A stretch of DNA of 64,000 nt from an uncultured delta proteobacterium (GTDB lineage Bacteria; Desulfobacterota; Syntrophia; Syntrophales; Smithellaceae). Under the pieces are notes generated by a model that saw only the letters and a program-made list of their open reading frames with translations, did not search any database and was not told the origin of the DNA. Positions 52,013-61,092 of the stretch are shown one piece after another. The position numbers and the translations under genes were made by a program. The stretch spans positions 32,895 to 96,894 of the forward strand of contig CAIVQG010000039.1 of the NCBI GenBank assembly GCA_903907985.1, read 5' to 3'. Numbering within the stretch: the stretch's first letter is position 1; every line of letters starts with the position of its first letter.

Positions 52013-52854
52013 TCAATACAACAATCCTGAGCTGGGTGACCTTCATCTACTTTGCCGCTTTTGTCTTCTATCTTTTCCGGATGGTTCTGGGACGGGAATT
52101 CTGGGGGAAAATTGCGACCTCGACAGCGCTTATAGGACTTATCGCCCAGAGTGTAGCTCTGGTTATTCGCTGGAAAACATCCTACGATCTAGGCATGGGG
52201 CATGCGCCTCTGTCCAATTTCTATGAGTCGCTCATATTTTTCGCCTGGACTATCGTTTTTTTGTACCTGCTTATGGAACAGCGCTTGAAGAATCGCAGCA
52301 TCGGCGTCTTTGTAATACCCGTCGCTTTTTTGATCATGGCTTATGCTTCTATCGCTCCCGGCATCAGCAACCGCATTGATCCTCTGATTCCTGCATTGCA
52401 GAGTAACTGGCTCACTTCGCATGTGCTCACCTGCTTTATGGGATATGCCGCTTTTACTGTGGCTTTTGCGCTGGGAATCATGTTTTTTGTGAAAAAAATG
52501 TCCGCTGCCGATAAAAATAAATCTCCGGCTTTTTTCCGCCTGCTGCCTGCCGAATCCATGCTGGACGAGTTGATGTATCAGAGCGCGACCTTAGGCTTTG
52601 TCTTTTTAACGATGGGCATTATCACTGGTTCCGTCTGGGCGCATTATGCCTGGGGCTCTTACTGGAGCTGGGACCCCAAAGAAACCTGGTCGCTGATTAC
52701 CTGGCTGATTTATGCTCTGATGCTGCATGCGCGCAACGTCCGGGGCTGGCGGGGAAAACGCATGGCCCTGATGACCATCTTTGGCTTTGGCTGTGTTTTA
52801 TTCACCTATCTGGGCGTGAATTTACTGCCCAGCCTGCACAGTTACATGAATTGA
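52009..52854 (+). CDS. Cytochrome c biogenesis protein CcsA/ResC
   Basis: 281-residue membrane heme-handling protein. About eight hydrophobic helices; the signature WGSYWSWDPKETWSLITW near residue 220 is the tryptophan-rich WWD-type heme-binding motif, with flanking His (HYA, SLHSYMN). It forms the system II synthetase with ResB. The 4-base overlap shows one translation unit. Confidence 0.92.
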   Translation: MINTTILSWVTFIYFAAFVFYLFRMVLGREFWGKIATSTALIGLIAQSVALVIRWKTSYDLGMGHAPLSNFYESLIFFAWTIVFLYLLMEQRLKNRSIGVFVIPVAFLIMAYASIAPGISNRIDPLIPALQSNWLTSHVLTCFMGYAAFTVAFALGIMFFVKKMSAADKNKSPAFFRLLPAESMLDELMYQSATLGFVFLTMGIITGSVWAHYAWGSYWSWDPKETWSLITWLIYALMLHARNVRGWRGKRMALMTIFGFGCVLFTYLGVNLLPSLHSYMN

Positions 52855-52933
52855 TCAGAGCATTAGCTTCTCGAGAATAATAGCTTGATAAAAGCAAAAA
52901 CAAGGCGTATCAGAAAATAAAAAGGTGATGATT

Positions 52934-53266
52934 ATGAAAAAAATAATGATTGCTTCAGTATTTTTTCTTTTGGCGGTGTTGACAGCAATTCCCGGTTTTG
53001 CACTCACACCCCAGCAAGTGATCGATTTGAAAAAAGCCGGAGTAAGTGATCAAACAATTCAAATAATGATCAAGCAGGAAGAAGCAAAAGACCCCTATGC
53101 CACGATGGGAACAAGAGAAGTAACGGACAAAGATGGCAACACGGTAATCATTTACACAACCGGCAGCAGCACAACCAGTGCCGCCGATGAAGAAGAAAAG
53201 AAAAATGTCGAGAGAGCATGGCAAATGCTCAACAACATTATTATTGATAAAAGAACAAAAAAATAA
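52934..53266 (+). CDS. Exported small protein of unknown function
   Basis: 110-residue protein with an N-terminal signal peptide (IMIASVFFLLAVLTAIPGFA), then a helical motif with TPQQVIDLKKAGVSDQTIQIM, a short beta part and an acidic/Lys-rich C-terminus (AADEEEKKNVERAW). The ATG at 52934 has AAAGGTGA upstream. The pattern (L-x-x-AGVS-D-x-T-I-x-x-M) is common to short exported proteins of Desulfobacterota, function unknown. Confidence 0.7.
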   Translation: MKKIMIASVFFLLAVLTAIPGFALTPQQVIDLKKAGVSDQTIQIMIKQEEAKDPYATMGTREVTDKDGNTVIIYTTGSSTTSAADEEEKKNVERAWQMLNNIIIDKRTKK

Positions 53267-53299
53267 AGATGCAGCCTAAACATCTTCCGCAAATTGATT

Positions 53300-54766
53300 T
53301 TATTTCTTCCTCAGCAAATCCAGCGTACTGTCTAATATTTTATTCTGCTCTTCACCGATAAGCTTTTTGGCAGCACCCTTCCCTGTCTCCAAAAGCACAT
53401 TTCCGGCAGCTTTTTTGACTATTCCGTCGACTGAATCCAACTGCGGCTGCACGATTTTCACGTCAGTCTTTTTAGTGGTACCGCCCACCTTAAATTTCAG
53501 CTCAATTAATCCATCTTTATTCAACAGGGGCTGCAGAGCGGCCTCGGCCAATTTATCCGCAGTGACATATTTTTTTACTTCCGGACTGCACATACCCGCG
53601 TCAATGTTTTTCGTAAGATTAGTTTTAACGGAGTTGTTAATTTCTTTTTTCATGACCATGCCCAGATTCATATCGAGGGCTTTGGAATCCGTATTCACAG
53701 TGCCGGCAAAGAGGAGTTCGGCTTCTTTAAGATCGAGACTGCCGTTGGAGATGTCGGCTCTTCCAGATTTGTAGCGCAAATCAACAAAGGAGGCTTGGGA
53801 TTTTTTCCATTCCTGCTTGCCTTTCAGAAAAGAGATATGCTCACCCAGATAGTCTCCAAGCAGGGGAATGTCCGCCACGGCATTAATTATCTGGAGGCCG
53901 CTTATTTGTCCGTCAGGAAAAGCAACATGCATAATTATCTCCGGTTCCAGTTGTCGAGTCTTGATGTCAAAGGGTATTAACTTGCCTGTGGCATCGCAGG
54001 TCAGATCAAAACTCTGCACACTGCCTGTTTTCATCGGACCGATAGTTTTCAGCCCCAGAGCGATTTTTAATTTGACTTCATCCTTACGGGCCAAATCTTT
54101 AGGATCAATGTTGATATCATAAGCCAGCGTTGTCAGATTATAGACCTGAAATTTCTGATCGAACTCGCCGTCATAGTAGTTTACGGTTCCGTCTTTAATG
54201 CCAATTTCTCCTACGGCAATGGCCACCGGAATATTATCGGCGGTAAGGGGTTTGGCCGTCGTAACACCACCATCATTGAGCTTTTTCTTCTCATCAATCT
54301 GAATCGCTGGCATCTCAGCTATTTGCTGCTTTTTTGCCCCGATGAGGTCTTCACAGTTCAGCACACCCTGTTTGCTTCGCGTTAAATTGATTACCGGCCG
54401 GTATAAAACAAGCTCTTTGAGATCCAATTGCTTTTTGAACAGGGGCAAAAATTTAACCTTAAAACGCAGTGCTTCCATAGCAGCAAAAACGTCGCCTGCT
54501 GCTACCGGCTTGCCTTGCAGTGCTTCTAGTTGGGCCGGCGCTTTAAAATTGGATATGTCTATTTTTTTGATCTCAATGCCGGACACAAAGGAAAAAATAC
54601 TGACATCAATTTTTTCGATTTTTACCTGACGATGAAGAGCCCGAGATATTTTAGATTCGATAAAGGACTTATCCACTATCAGTATAAGAATAATTCCGGC
54701 TACAGCAATGAAAATTACAATTGCAGCTATTGCCGCACCGATAGCAATCAATATCTTCTTTGTCAT
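53300..54766 (-). CDS. AsmA-family protein
   Basis: 488-residue protein with an N-terminal membrane helix (IGAAIAAIVIFIAVAGIILILIV) and a large domain of the AsmA/TamB-like type: IEKIDVSIFSFVSGIEIKKIDI, FKVKFLPLFKKQLDLKELVLYRPVINL, LDLKEAELLFAGTVNTDSKALDM. AsmA proteins move phospholipid or influence the outer membrane. ATG 54766 with AGGAGG upstream. Single gene, convergent with the small exported protein. Confidence 0.78.
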   Translation of the reverse strand: MTKKILIAIGAAIAAIVIFIAVAGIILILIVDKSFIESKISRALHRQVKIEKIDVSIFSFVSGIEIKKIDISNFKAPAQLEALQGKPVAAGDVFAAMEALRFKVKFLPLFKKQLDLKELVLYRPVINLTRSKQGVLNCEDLIGAKKQQIAEMPAIQIDEKKKLNDGGVTTAKPLTADNIPVAIAVGEIGIKDGTVNYYDGEFDQKFQVYNLTTLAYDINIDPKDLARKDEVKLKIALGLKTIGPMKTGSVQSFDLTCDATGKLIPFDIKTRQLEPEIIMHVAFPDGQISGLQIINAVADIPLLGDYLGEHISFLKGKQEWKKSQASFVDLRYKSGRADISNGSLDLKEAELLFAGTVNTDSKALDMNLGMVMKKEINNSVKTNLTKNIDAGMCSPEVKKYVTADKLAEAALQPLLNKDGLIELKFKVGGTTKKTDVKIVQPQLDSVDGIVKKAAGNVLLETGKGAAKKLIGEEQNKILDSTLDLLRKK

Positions 54767-54817
54767 AAATCCTCCTGTTTTCACTGGAATCTAAAACAAC
54801 CGGGCATCTTCGTCCGC

Positions 54818-56194
54818 CTAAGTTTTGACGTTCGTTAACCTTTCCCGGACAAAATCAATATGACCGCGTAACACATAAAACTGGTCGGCAAAAGAAACCG
54901 GAACGTTCATTTTGTTAACCGCACGTTCAATCTGCTCCAGTTGCCGCAGCAATTCTTCGCCCCGGCCTTGCGCTGCGGGCAGCGCCATATCCTTTTCCAG
55001 CACCATTAATGCCCGATACCAGCGGAAGATGCGTAAACGAATTTGCCACCGGTAGATCGCCGGAATGCTGCGCATCCCCGGAATCAAAATCAGGATCATC
55101 GGCACAAAGACAACCAGAATGCGATTAAGTAGGCTGGCCAGCCAGAACGGCAGGTACCGGTAGAGAAAGCTCTTGCCCGATTTATAGTAGCGGCTGGCAT
55201 CAGAGCTGATGCGGTATTCATGCTCGAGGGGCGCCGGAAATTCTCCCCGCCGCTGGGTCAGCCCGACACGTCCGTGCACTTCCGTTGCCGCCTCCAGAAG
55301 CAGATCGGAAAGAGCCGGATGAAGATCAGCCCGGGCAATAAGTTCCACCGTAGGGCTGATCAGATTAATATCATGATCGGGAATATTCTGGCCAAAATCA
55401 AAGGCACCCTTGGGCAGCACTATTTTATTTAAATGGCCGATACGTCTGGTATAGGCATCGGCCTGAGAAAAATCAAAAATTCGAATATCCGGCCGGCGCT
55501 GCAGTTCCCGCATGGTTTTTGACGAGGCCGAATCACTCATCATGAACACAGCATCAACATTTCCCGCCAGCAGTTCCTTCTCCGCCTCTTCATCATCCAT
55601 CTCGAGGAGCGCCGTCGAACCACCGGGCTTAATACCGTTCAGGGCCAGCAGTTCCAGAGCCAGAATTTGTGTCCCGGTGCCGTCTTCACCGATGGCCAGT
55701 TTTTTGCCGCTGAATTGGGAGAGCAAATCAAAAGGTTTTTTGCTGCGATAGAAAATATAGAGCGGTTCGTAAGATACACTTCCCAACGACACCAGGTTAT
55801 CGAGATTCTTTCCTTTAGCCACTCCTGTCTGCACAAAACCGATATCCACGGCAAAAGATTTATTTTCCAGCCTTTCGAGATTTTCCAGCGAGCCTTCGGA
55901 GGGCAGGATTTTCAGTGTTACACCGTTACGGGCCAGTATCTTGGCATATCTTTCCGCCGTTCTTTGAAAGCGGCTTCCTTCATCGCCGCTGGTAATGATA
56001 ATGGTTTTAGGCGGGGCGGAATGAAAAAACCAGAAAACAGCGGTAATTGTCACCAGGACGACAAAAATTATTGTGCTGAGTGTAGCAATTGGACCGAGAC
56101 CAAAAATCTCGGCAAACATTACTTGAACCCGGCCCAAACCATTGCGCAGAAAATTCATAATACCGGGAGATTGTATTTTTTTGCCCTGCTCCAT
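54818..56194 (-). CDS. TAXI-type solute-binding protein, membrane-anchored
   Basis: 458-residue protein. An N-terminal membrane segment (IATLSTIIFVVLVTITAVFWFF, about residues 38-59) is followed by a TAXI TRAP-type binding domain (IIITSGDEGSRFQRTAERYAKIL, GTGTQILALELLALNGIKPGG, GNVDAVFMMSD), and a second membrane helix region near residue 345 (LLNRILVVFVPMILILIPG) with a helical C-terminus. The usual TRAP DctQM permease is not adjacent, and the anchoring at both ends is atypical. The role may be sensory rather than transport. Confidence 0.75.
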   Translation of the reverse strand: MEQGKKIQSPGIMNFLRNGLGRVQVMFAEIFGLGPIATLSTIIFVVLVTITAVFWFFHSAPPKTIIITSGDEGSRFQRTAERYAKILARNGVTLKILPSEGSLENLERLENKSFAVDIGFVQTGVAKGKNLDNLVSLGSVSYEPLYIFYRSKKPFDLLSQFSGKKLAIGEDGTGTQILALELLALNGIKPGGSTALLEMDDEEAEKELLAGNVDAVFMMSDSASSKTMRELQRRPDIRIFDFSQADAYTRRIGHLNKIVLPKGAFDFGQNIPDHDINLISPTVELIARADLHPALSDLLLEAATEVHGRVGLTQRRGEFPAPLEHEYRISSDASRYYKSGKSFLYRYLPFWLASLLNRILVVFVPMILILIPGMRSIPAIYRWQIRLRIFRWYRALMVLEKDMALPAAQGRGEELLRQLEQIERAVNKMNVPVSFADQFYVLRGHIDFVRERLTNVKT

Positions 56195-56657
56195 GATGGT
56201 ATGATCCTTCCGCTTATTTCAATACGGACAGAATGTAATGTTGTGTTGTCTAAAATAGCATAATAATCACACCATCACAATAGCAGACAATTTAGCAGAC
56301 AATTTGGCCGTAACGGCATCTTTCCGGTTCATCCGTTTTTCTTTTTATGAGACATTTGATGGCAGTTGGACAAATTTCCCATAAATTACCCGCCGGTCAT
56401 TAGTGAGACTCAGTTTGCAGAAATGAAGTGCACTGCAAGCTGTAAGTCGAACTATCCCGGTAGCGGAGCGTAACGAGGTTGATACATTAGAAGTGCAAAA
56501 TACTTTGTGGCTAAAGTCACATTGCATTGATTTTATGGCATATTATTTCTTTTCATTTTTTCTGAAATGAAGTAGTGATATCCAAAATATCGAAAAAAAC
56601 TTTGCAAGTATGTTAATTGTTATATGGCCATCTAAATTGAGTCACAAGAGAGAAACA
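56195..56657. other. Intergenic region at the edge of an AT-rich island
   Basis: About 460 bp. It holds a 12-bp tandem repeat (TAGCAGACAATT twice, 56281-56304) and the promoter area of the AAA gene. It is AT-rich relative to 40-53 kb. No gene. Confidence 0.5.
56281..56304. repeat. 12-bp tandem duplication
   Basis: TAGCAGACAATT at 56281-56292 and again at 56293-56304. It lies at the left edge of the defence-like island. May be a junction mark, but no matching copy was found at the other edge. Confidence 0.55.
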
Positions 56658-58256
56658 ATGAAGATAAACAAAATTATTTTGAATAGATTTAAAAGATTCT
56701 CTGATTTAACAATATCGGATATTCCTGAGACTGCTAAATTGATTGTTCTCGTAGGACCAAATGGGAGTGGGAAAACTTCTCTATTTGAAGCATTAAATCA
56801 TTGGTACAAAATGAGCGGCTTTGGTGATCCTGGACAACAGGATTACATTGAAAAAAAGGACGGGGCTCCAACAACTGGCAATTGGTATCAAAACAAGGTT
56901 CAGATAGAGTTTTTCAACAACCAACAGTTTAATCAAGAACAGATAAGAGGTAAGTTCTATTTTAGAACAGCATACAGAAATGAACCAGATTTTACAGTAT
57001 CAAATCTTAATAAACAAAATGATCCTACAAAAAATGTCAAATTGGCTAATCTGATGCAGAATGACATGACTGTTTCAGAGAACTATCAGCGGTTGGTTGG
57101 ACAGACATTAGCTGGAGTTTATAAAGAAAAAAATAATTTAAAAACAGTTGAGCAACTTCGAGAAGAATTAATTGGAAAAATCAAGAGATCACTCTCAACT
57201 GTTTTTGAAGATCTGAATCTCAGTTCTATAGGTGATCCTTTGTCGAATGGCAGCTTTTATTTTGAGAAGGGATTAGCCAAAGATTTTCATTATAAAAATC
57301 TATCTGCAGGAGAGAAGTCGGTATTTGATTTGCTTCTCGACATGATTATCAAGTCAACATTCTATTCAGATGCTATATTTTGCATTGACGAACCTGAAGC
57401 TCATATGCACACGAGATTGCAATCTAAAGTATTAAAAGAGCTTTACAATCTTACGCCAAACAATTCTCAATTGTGGATTTCAACTCATTCTATTGGAATG
57501 CTAAAAGAGGCAGAAGATATTGAGCAGCAAAACCCAGGCACAGTGGTTTTTCTCGATTTTGATAATCGGGATTTCGATCTTACTGAAGTAATGAGGCCAA
57601 CCCAGATCAATAAGGCCATCTGGGACCGTTTTTTTGATCTAGCCTTTGCGGATTTCGCCAAATTAATTGCCCCGAGAAGAATAGTATTTTGCGAAGGAAC
57701 ATCACAAGGAAGAAGATACAAAGACTTTGATGCTCAAATCTATGGAAAAATATTGGGTCAGAAATATCATGACACGAAGTTTATATCGATTGGTTCCAGT
57801 ACAGAGTTGGAGAACATAGAAAATCAATCGATAAAGATGGTGTCAAATATTCTAAAGTCATCAGAAATAGTTAAATTTGTAGACAGGGACGACAAAAGCG
57901 AACAAGAGGTTCAAGAACTAATTCAGAAAGGAATAAGAACATCTACTCGAAGAAACATTGAGTGCTATCTATTTGATGATGAATTGATATCGAAACTTTG
58001 CGAACAACAAGGAAAGGCCGCATTGATTGCAGAATGCCTGCAGGCTAAAAACGTTGCAATTCAAGAAAGTGTTGCAAGAGGAAATCCTGCTGATGATATA
58101 AAATCTGCTAGTGGAAAGATATTTACAGAATTGAAAAGGATATTAAGCTTGACTCAATGCGGAAATAACAAGTGTGCATTTGTCAGGGATACTATGACGC
58201 CTTTGGTAACTGAAGATACCATTCTTTATTCTGAAATCGAGAAAGAAATATTTTGA
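56658..58256 (+). CDS. AAA ATPase with TOPRIM-like/DUF4435 C-terminal domain
   Basis: 532-residue single-chain nuclease candidate. Walker A GPNGSGKT at residues 33-40; NLSAGEKSVFDLLLDMI signature and Walker B IFCIDEPEAHMHTR; ISTHSIGML follows. From about residue 350: IVFCEGTSQG (TOPRIM-type Glu), FVDRDDKSEQE and RRNIECYLFDDELI, which matches the DUF4435/TOPRIM pattern. This is the layout of OLD-family and PARIS-like antiphage proteins. ATG 56658 chosen; an upstream ATG at 56610 adds 16 residues. Antiphage role inferred. Confidence 0.75.
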   Translation: MKINKIILNRFKRFSDLTISDIPETAKLIVLVGPNGSGKTSLFEALNHWYKMSGFGDPGQQDYIEKKDGAPTTGNWYQNKVQIEFFNNQQFNQEQIRGKFYFRTAYRNEPDFTVSNLNKQNDPTKNVKLANLMQNDMTVSENYQRLVGQTLAGVYKEKNNLKTVEQLREELIGKIKRSLSTVFEDLNLSSIGDPLSNGSFYFEKGLAKDFHYKNLSAGEKSVFDLLLDMIIKSTFYSDAIFCIDEPEAHMHTRLQSKVLKELYNLTPNNSQLWISTHSIGMLKEAEDIEQQNPGTVVFLDFDNRDFDLTEVMRPTQINKAIWDRFFDLAFADFAKLIAPRRIVFCEGTSQGRRYKDFDAQIYGKILGQKYHDTKFISIGSSTELENIENQSIKMVSNILKSSEIVKFVDRDDKSEQEVQELIQKGIRTSTRRNIECYLFDDELISKLCEQQGKAALIAECLQAKNVAIQESVARGNPADDIKSASGKIFTELKRILSLTQCGNNKCAFVRDTMTPLVTEDTILYSEIEKEIF

Positions 58257-58334
58257 TGTATATTCATTTCTTATGATGTAAAGGATACGCAATATCTAAT
58301 ATTTAGCTGTAAACATTGCAAGCATATAGCAACC

Positions 58335-58378
58335 GCATGAACCGGATCGAGGCCCTGTCGGGCCACTCCCGGTTATGC
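58335..58378 (+). other. Imperfect stem-loop upstream of the nucleotidyltransferase gene
   Basis: GCAT..AACCGG (58335-58345) pairs with CCGGTTATGC (58369-58378); an inner stem GGCCC/GGGCC (58351-58355, 58360-58364). It is about 20 bp before the ATG at 58399. It may be a leader structure or an attC-like element, but the recombination core motifs are not convincing. Confidence 0.4.
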
Positions 58379-58398
58379 AGGCGTTCGCAAAGAAATAA

Positions 58399-58977
58399 AT
58401 GAAAACTGAATTCAAAAAAGATTTACTTGACGTCTCATTGAGCGACTCAGATATATTGAATAAATATATTTTGTGCGGCGATCCATTTATATTTACTGGT
58501 AATGTGGGCTTGTATGCGAATCTTAAATCAAAAATTGCACAACATTTCACCATTGATATTACAAAAGTTCATATGGTCGGTTCAGCCAAGTTGGGATTTA
58601 GCATAGCCAGATCAAAATTGTGGAAGTCATTTAATGATGAATCTGACATTGATATGGTCGTCATCTCTGAAAATGTTTTTGATAGACTTTGGGAAGAGAT
58701 GTCTGACCTCAATATAAGTCTATATGATAGAACTGAACAGGATGATCAAAAATTTAATTCTTTTCTCAAGTATTTCTTTCGGGGTTGGATCAGACCAGAT
58801 TTATTACCTTTGAGATATCATAAGACACAACTGTGGTTCGAATATTTTAAAGGTATATCATATAAGGATTTTGGAACTTACAAGATAACCGGCGCAATAT
58901 TTAGAAACGAATTCTTTTTTAGAAAATACCATGAAACTAATATAAACATAATAAGAAAGGGAGTGGAACATGCCTAG
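58399..58977 (+). CDS. Nucleotidyltransferase-fold protein candidate
   Basis: 192-residue AT-rich gene. The segment VGSAKLGFSI...ESDIDMVVIS (about residues 55-95) is that of the DNA polymerase-beta type nucleotidyltransferase fold (GS then D-x-D). No Cys-His motif. It overlaps the DUF262 gene by 8 bases, so the two are translated together. An antitoxin- or second-messenger-type role in defence is possible; none proven. Confidence 0.55.
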   Translation: MKTEFKKDLLDVSLSDSDILNKYILCGDPFIFTGNVGLYANLKSKIAQHFTIDITKVHMVGSAKLGFSIARSKLWKSFNDESDIDMVVISENVFDRLWEEMSDLNISLYDRTEQDDQKFNSFLKYFFRGWIRPDLLPLRYHKTQLWFEYFKGISYKDFGTYKITGAIFRNEFFFRKYHETNINIIRKGVEHA

Positions 58978-59980
58978 CATAGGAACCGCAACAAACAAAA
59001 AGATTTTGGAGCTATTTAATGCTATGAAGTCCAATGACCTCGTGTTACGGCCGTCATTTCAAAGAAAACTGGTTTGGAATAATAAACATAAGGCAGCGTT
59101 CATTAATACTATCCTGGAAGGTCTGCCCTTTCCTGAAGTTTATTTTTCAGACGGTGACATAGATTTAAAAACTCAACGATCTAAAACATTAGTAGTAGAT
59201 GGGCAGCAAAGGTTAAGCACCATTTATCAGTACATAACGGGTGATGCACAATTCGTGATTAAGAGCATCCCTAAATTTGCTGATCTTACACCACTACAAC
59301 AAACACACTTTTATGACTACGTGGTAGTTGTCAGGGATTTGGGCAGAATAGATGACGATAAAGTCATAGAAATATTCAAGCGTATTAATTCAGTTCAGTA
59401 TGCATTAAATGCAATAGAGATACAAAATGCACTTTATGAAGGTGAGTTTATTTCGACAGCAAAAGATATAATGAAAACTTCGAGATTTGTCGAACTAGAA
59501 ATATTAAGCGAGTCAGAATACACCCGTATGCTAGATTGGGAGTATATGCTAATAATAATGAGCACTATTGAAGAAGGTGGCTACTTTAATTCAACAAAAG
59601 AAGTCGAGAATTATATTATTAAGTATGATGAAGATTATCCCAATAAGAATCAAATATCTAATGAAATAACAGATGTGGTTCAATTGATAGTGGACACAAA
59701 TTTGAGCGGTGATTCCTTATGGTTAAGAAAATCAACTGTTTTTACATTGATTGTCGAGCTAATCCAATTTAAAAGAAGGAACGGCCTTTTACCAGAGCGC
59801 AAACAATTGAAAAGGCAGTTAGATAAATTAGAAAATGATATTTTATTGAAAAAATCTAATGATGTCGATAATGATGATTTTGCAGCCTTCTACAAATATA
59901 TTTACTCTGGGACTGCAAGTCGCACAGCGCGAGTTAAGCGCGGATATCTTTTAAGAAAATACTTAGAAGAATTGAAATAA
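58970..59980 (+). CDS. DUF262 domain protein
   Basis: 336-residue protein with the ParB-like DUF262 fold: RPSFQRKLVWNNKHKAAFINTILEGLPFPEVYF and VDGQQRLSTIYQYITG (with the DGQQR motif), FKRINSVQYALNAIEIQNA. DUF262 occurs in GmrS-type nucleases and BrxU/SspE-like defence proteins. The C-terminal DUF1524 nuclease domain is absent, so it is only the NTPase-like half. It is translationally coupled to the nucleotidyltransferase gene. Confidence 0.75.
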   Translation: MPSIGTATNKKILELFNAMKSNDLVLRPSFQRKLVWNNKHKAAFINTILEGLPFPEVYFSDGDIDLKTQRSKTLVVDGQQRLSTIYQYITGDAQFVIKSIPKFADLTPLQQTHFYDYVVVVRDLGRIDDDKVIEIFKRINSVQYALNAIEIQNALYEGEFISTAKDIMKTSRFVELEILSESEYTRMLDWEYMLIIMSTIEEGGYFNSTKEVENYIIKYDEDYPNKNQISNEITDVVQLIVDTNLSGDSLWLRKSTVFTLIVELIQFKRRNGLLPERKQLKRQLDKLENDILLKKSNDVDNDDFAAFYKYIYSGTASRTARVKRGYLLRKYLEELK

Positions 59981-60002
59981 AGCATTGCTAACACCAGCAG
60001 CC

Positions 60003-60062
60003 AGCCGACCGCGAATAAGCTTGTTGCGTTTTTCATTCAAGCGCATGTATCGCGCTCCGGCT
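60003..60062 (+). terminator. Stem-loop with T-run after DUF262
   Basis: Stepped stem AGCCG/CGGCT, GCGA/TCGC and GCTTG/CAAGC, followed by a run of six T at 60065-60070. It fits a terminator, though an attC-like fold was considered. Confidence 0.45.
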
Positions 60063-60086
60063 GATTTTTTCGTCAGCGCAAACCAA

Positions 60087-61040
60087 TCACAAGCTGCATG
60101 TTTTTAACTCCGGCGGCTCCAGGATGACAATTTTGTTGCGCCGCAGATATTCTGGAAAGCCATACAAACGCTCACCCCGGTATTCCATAACCACGGCAGA
60201 AGCCGGGCAATTATTCAGGCAGCCGAAACAGGCCAGGCACTTTTCCCGGTCAACCGTTTGCCGGGAAGGATTAATTGCTTTCGTGGGACATTTTCTTACA
60301 CAGGTTTGACAGCCGATACATCTGGCAGCATCAACCGTATGCTTGCTGATAGCCTTCTTGTTGAGCCAGACCAGGGGCAACACCCGCAAACCTTCCCGCA
60401 GCGCCATTTCATATCCGACGAAAATTGGCTCATTACGGGCGATTTTTTCCATAAAGGTTGCTGCAAAGCGGCGTACCTGATCATACGTGGCCGCATCGGG
60501 TAGATGCTGCCCGGAAATCTGCTGGGGATTGTTCCATTTGGGTGTTGGATAAGAAGGAATATTCCGAAAGGCATCCCTGCCCACCGGGATTCCGCCTTTT
60601 TCCACCAGAAGTTTGAGAACGTGAGTTGACGCGTTATGCTGATTGCCTTCCGGGCCGCCAAAGGAAACAAAGGCGGCAACCGGTGTCACCGGAATTGCCG
60701 GAATTGTTTTCAGCCAATCGGCAACATTAGCGGGCGTGTCATAATAAAAAGTCGGCGTACCGACAACGATGAGATCATAATTCGCCATTCCGCTTTTATC
60801 GAACTCCTGCATATCGCGCACATCAACCACCAAGCCCCTGCCTTGCAGGATACAGCCGATAAGCCGGGCATACCGGCGTGTCTGACCTGTCTGACTATAC
60901 CATAACACCAGCGCCTTTTTCGGGTTGCGTGTTTTTAAATCGGGATAAGCCGCCTGGCTTTCCCGCGTCACGGCGACGGGCAGACAAAGGGCAGCACTGA
61001 TAATGACACTTTTCTTTATGAAGCTACGGCGTGTTTCCAT
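60087..61040 (-). CDS. Tat-exported flavodoxin-ferredoxin fusion
   Basis: 317-residue protein with an N-terminal twin-arginine signal (RRSFIKKSVIISAALCLP, residues 4-21), a flavodoxin domain (LVLWYSQTGQTRRYARLIG, VVGTPTFYYDTPA), and two C-terminal 4Fe-4S clusters (CIGCQTCVRKCPTKAI, CLACFGCLNNCPASAV). EFR1-like layout. It would carry electrons between flavin and Fe-S in the periplasm; partner unknown. It has no near neighbour on the strand other than the thioesterase. Confidence 0.82.
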   Translation of the reverse strand: METRRSFIKKSVIISAALCLPVAVTRESQAAYPDLKTRNPKKALVLWYSQTGQTRRYARLIGCILQGRGLVVDVRDMQEFDKSGMANYDLIVVGTPTFYYDTPANVADWLKTIPAIPVTPVAAFVSFGGPEGNQHNASTHVLKLLVEKGGIPVGRDAFRNIPSYPTPKWNNPQQISGQHLPDAATYDQVRRFAATFMEKIARNEPIFVGYEMALREGLRVLPLVWLNKKAISKHTVDAARCIGCQTCVRKCPTKAINPSRQTVDREKCLACFGCLNNCPASAVVMEYRGERLYGFPEYLRRNKIVILEPPELKTCSL

Positions 61041-61092
61041 AAGACCTCCCGGAAAAGCGTTTTTAGAAGAGCGCGATTCAAATATTTTCTTC

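Noticed and set aside
58335..60062. Integron attC sites flanking the NTase-DUF262 pair
   Set aside because: Core motifs RYYYAAC and GTTRRRY are not met, and no integrase is in the window. Kept only as stem-loops of low interest.
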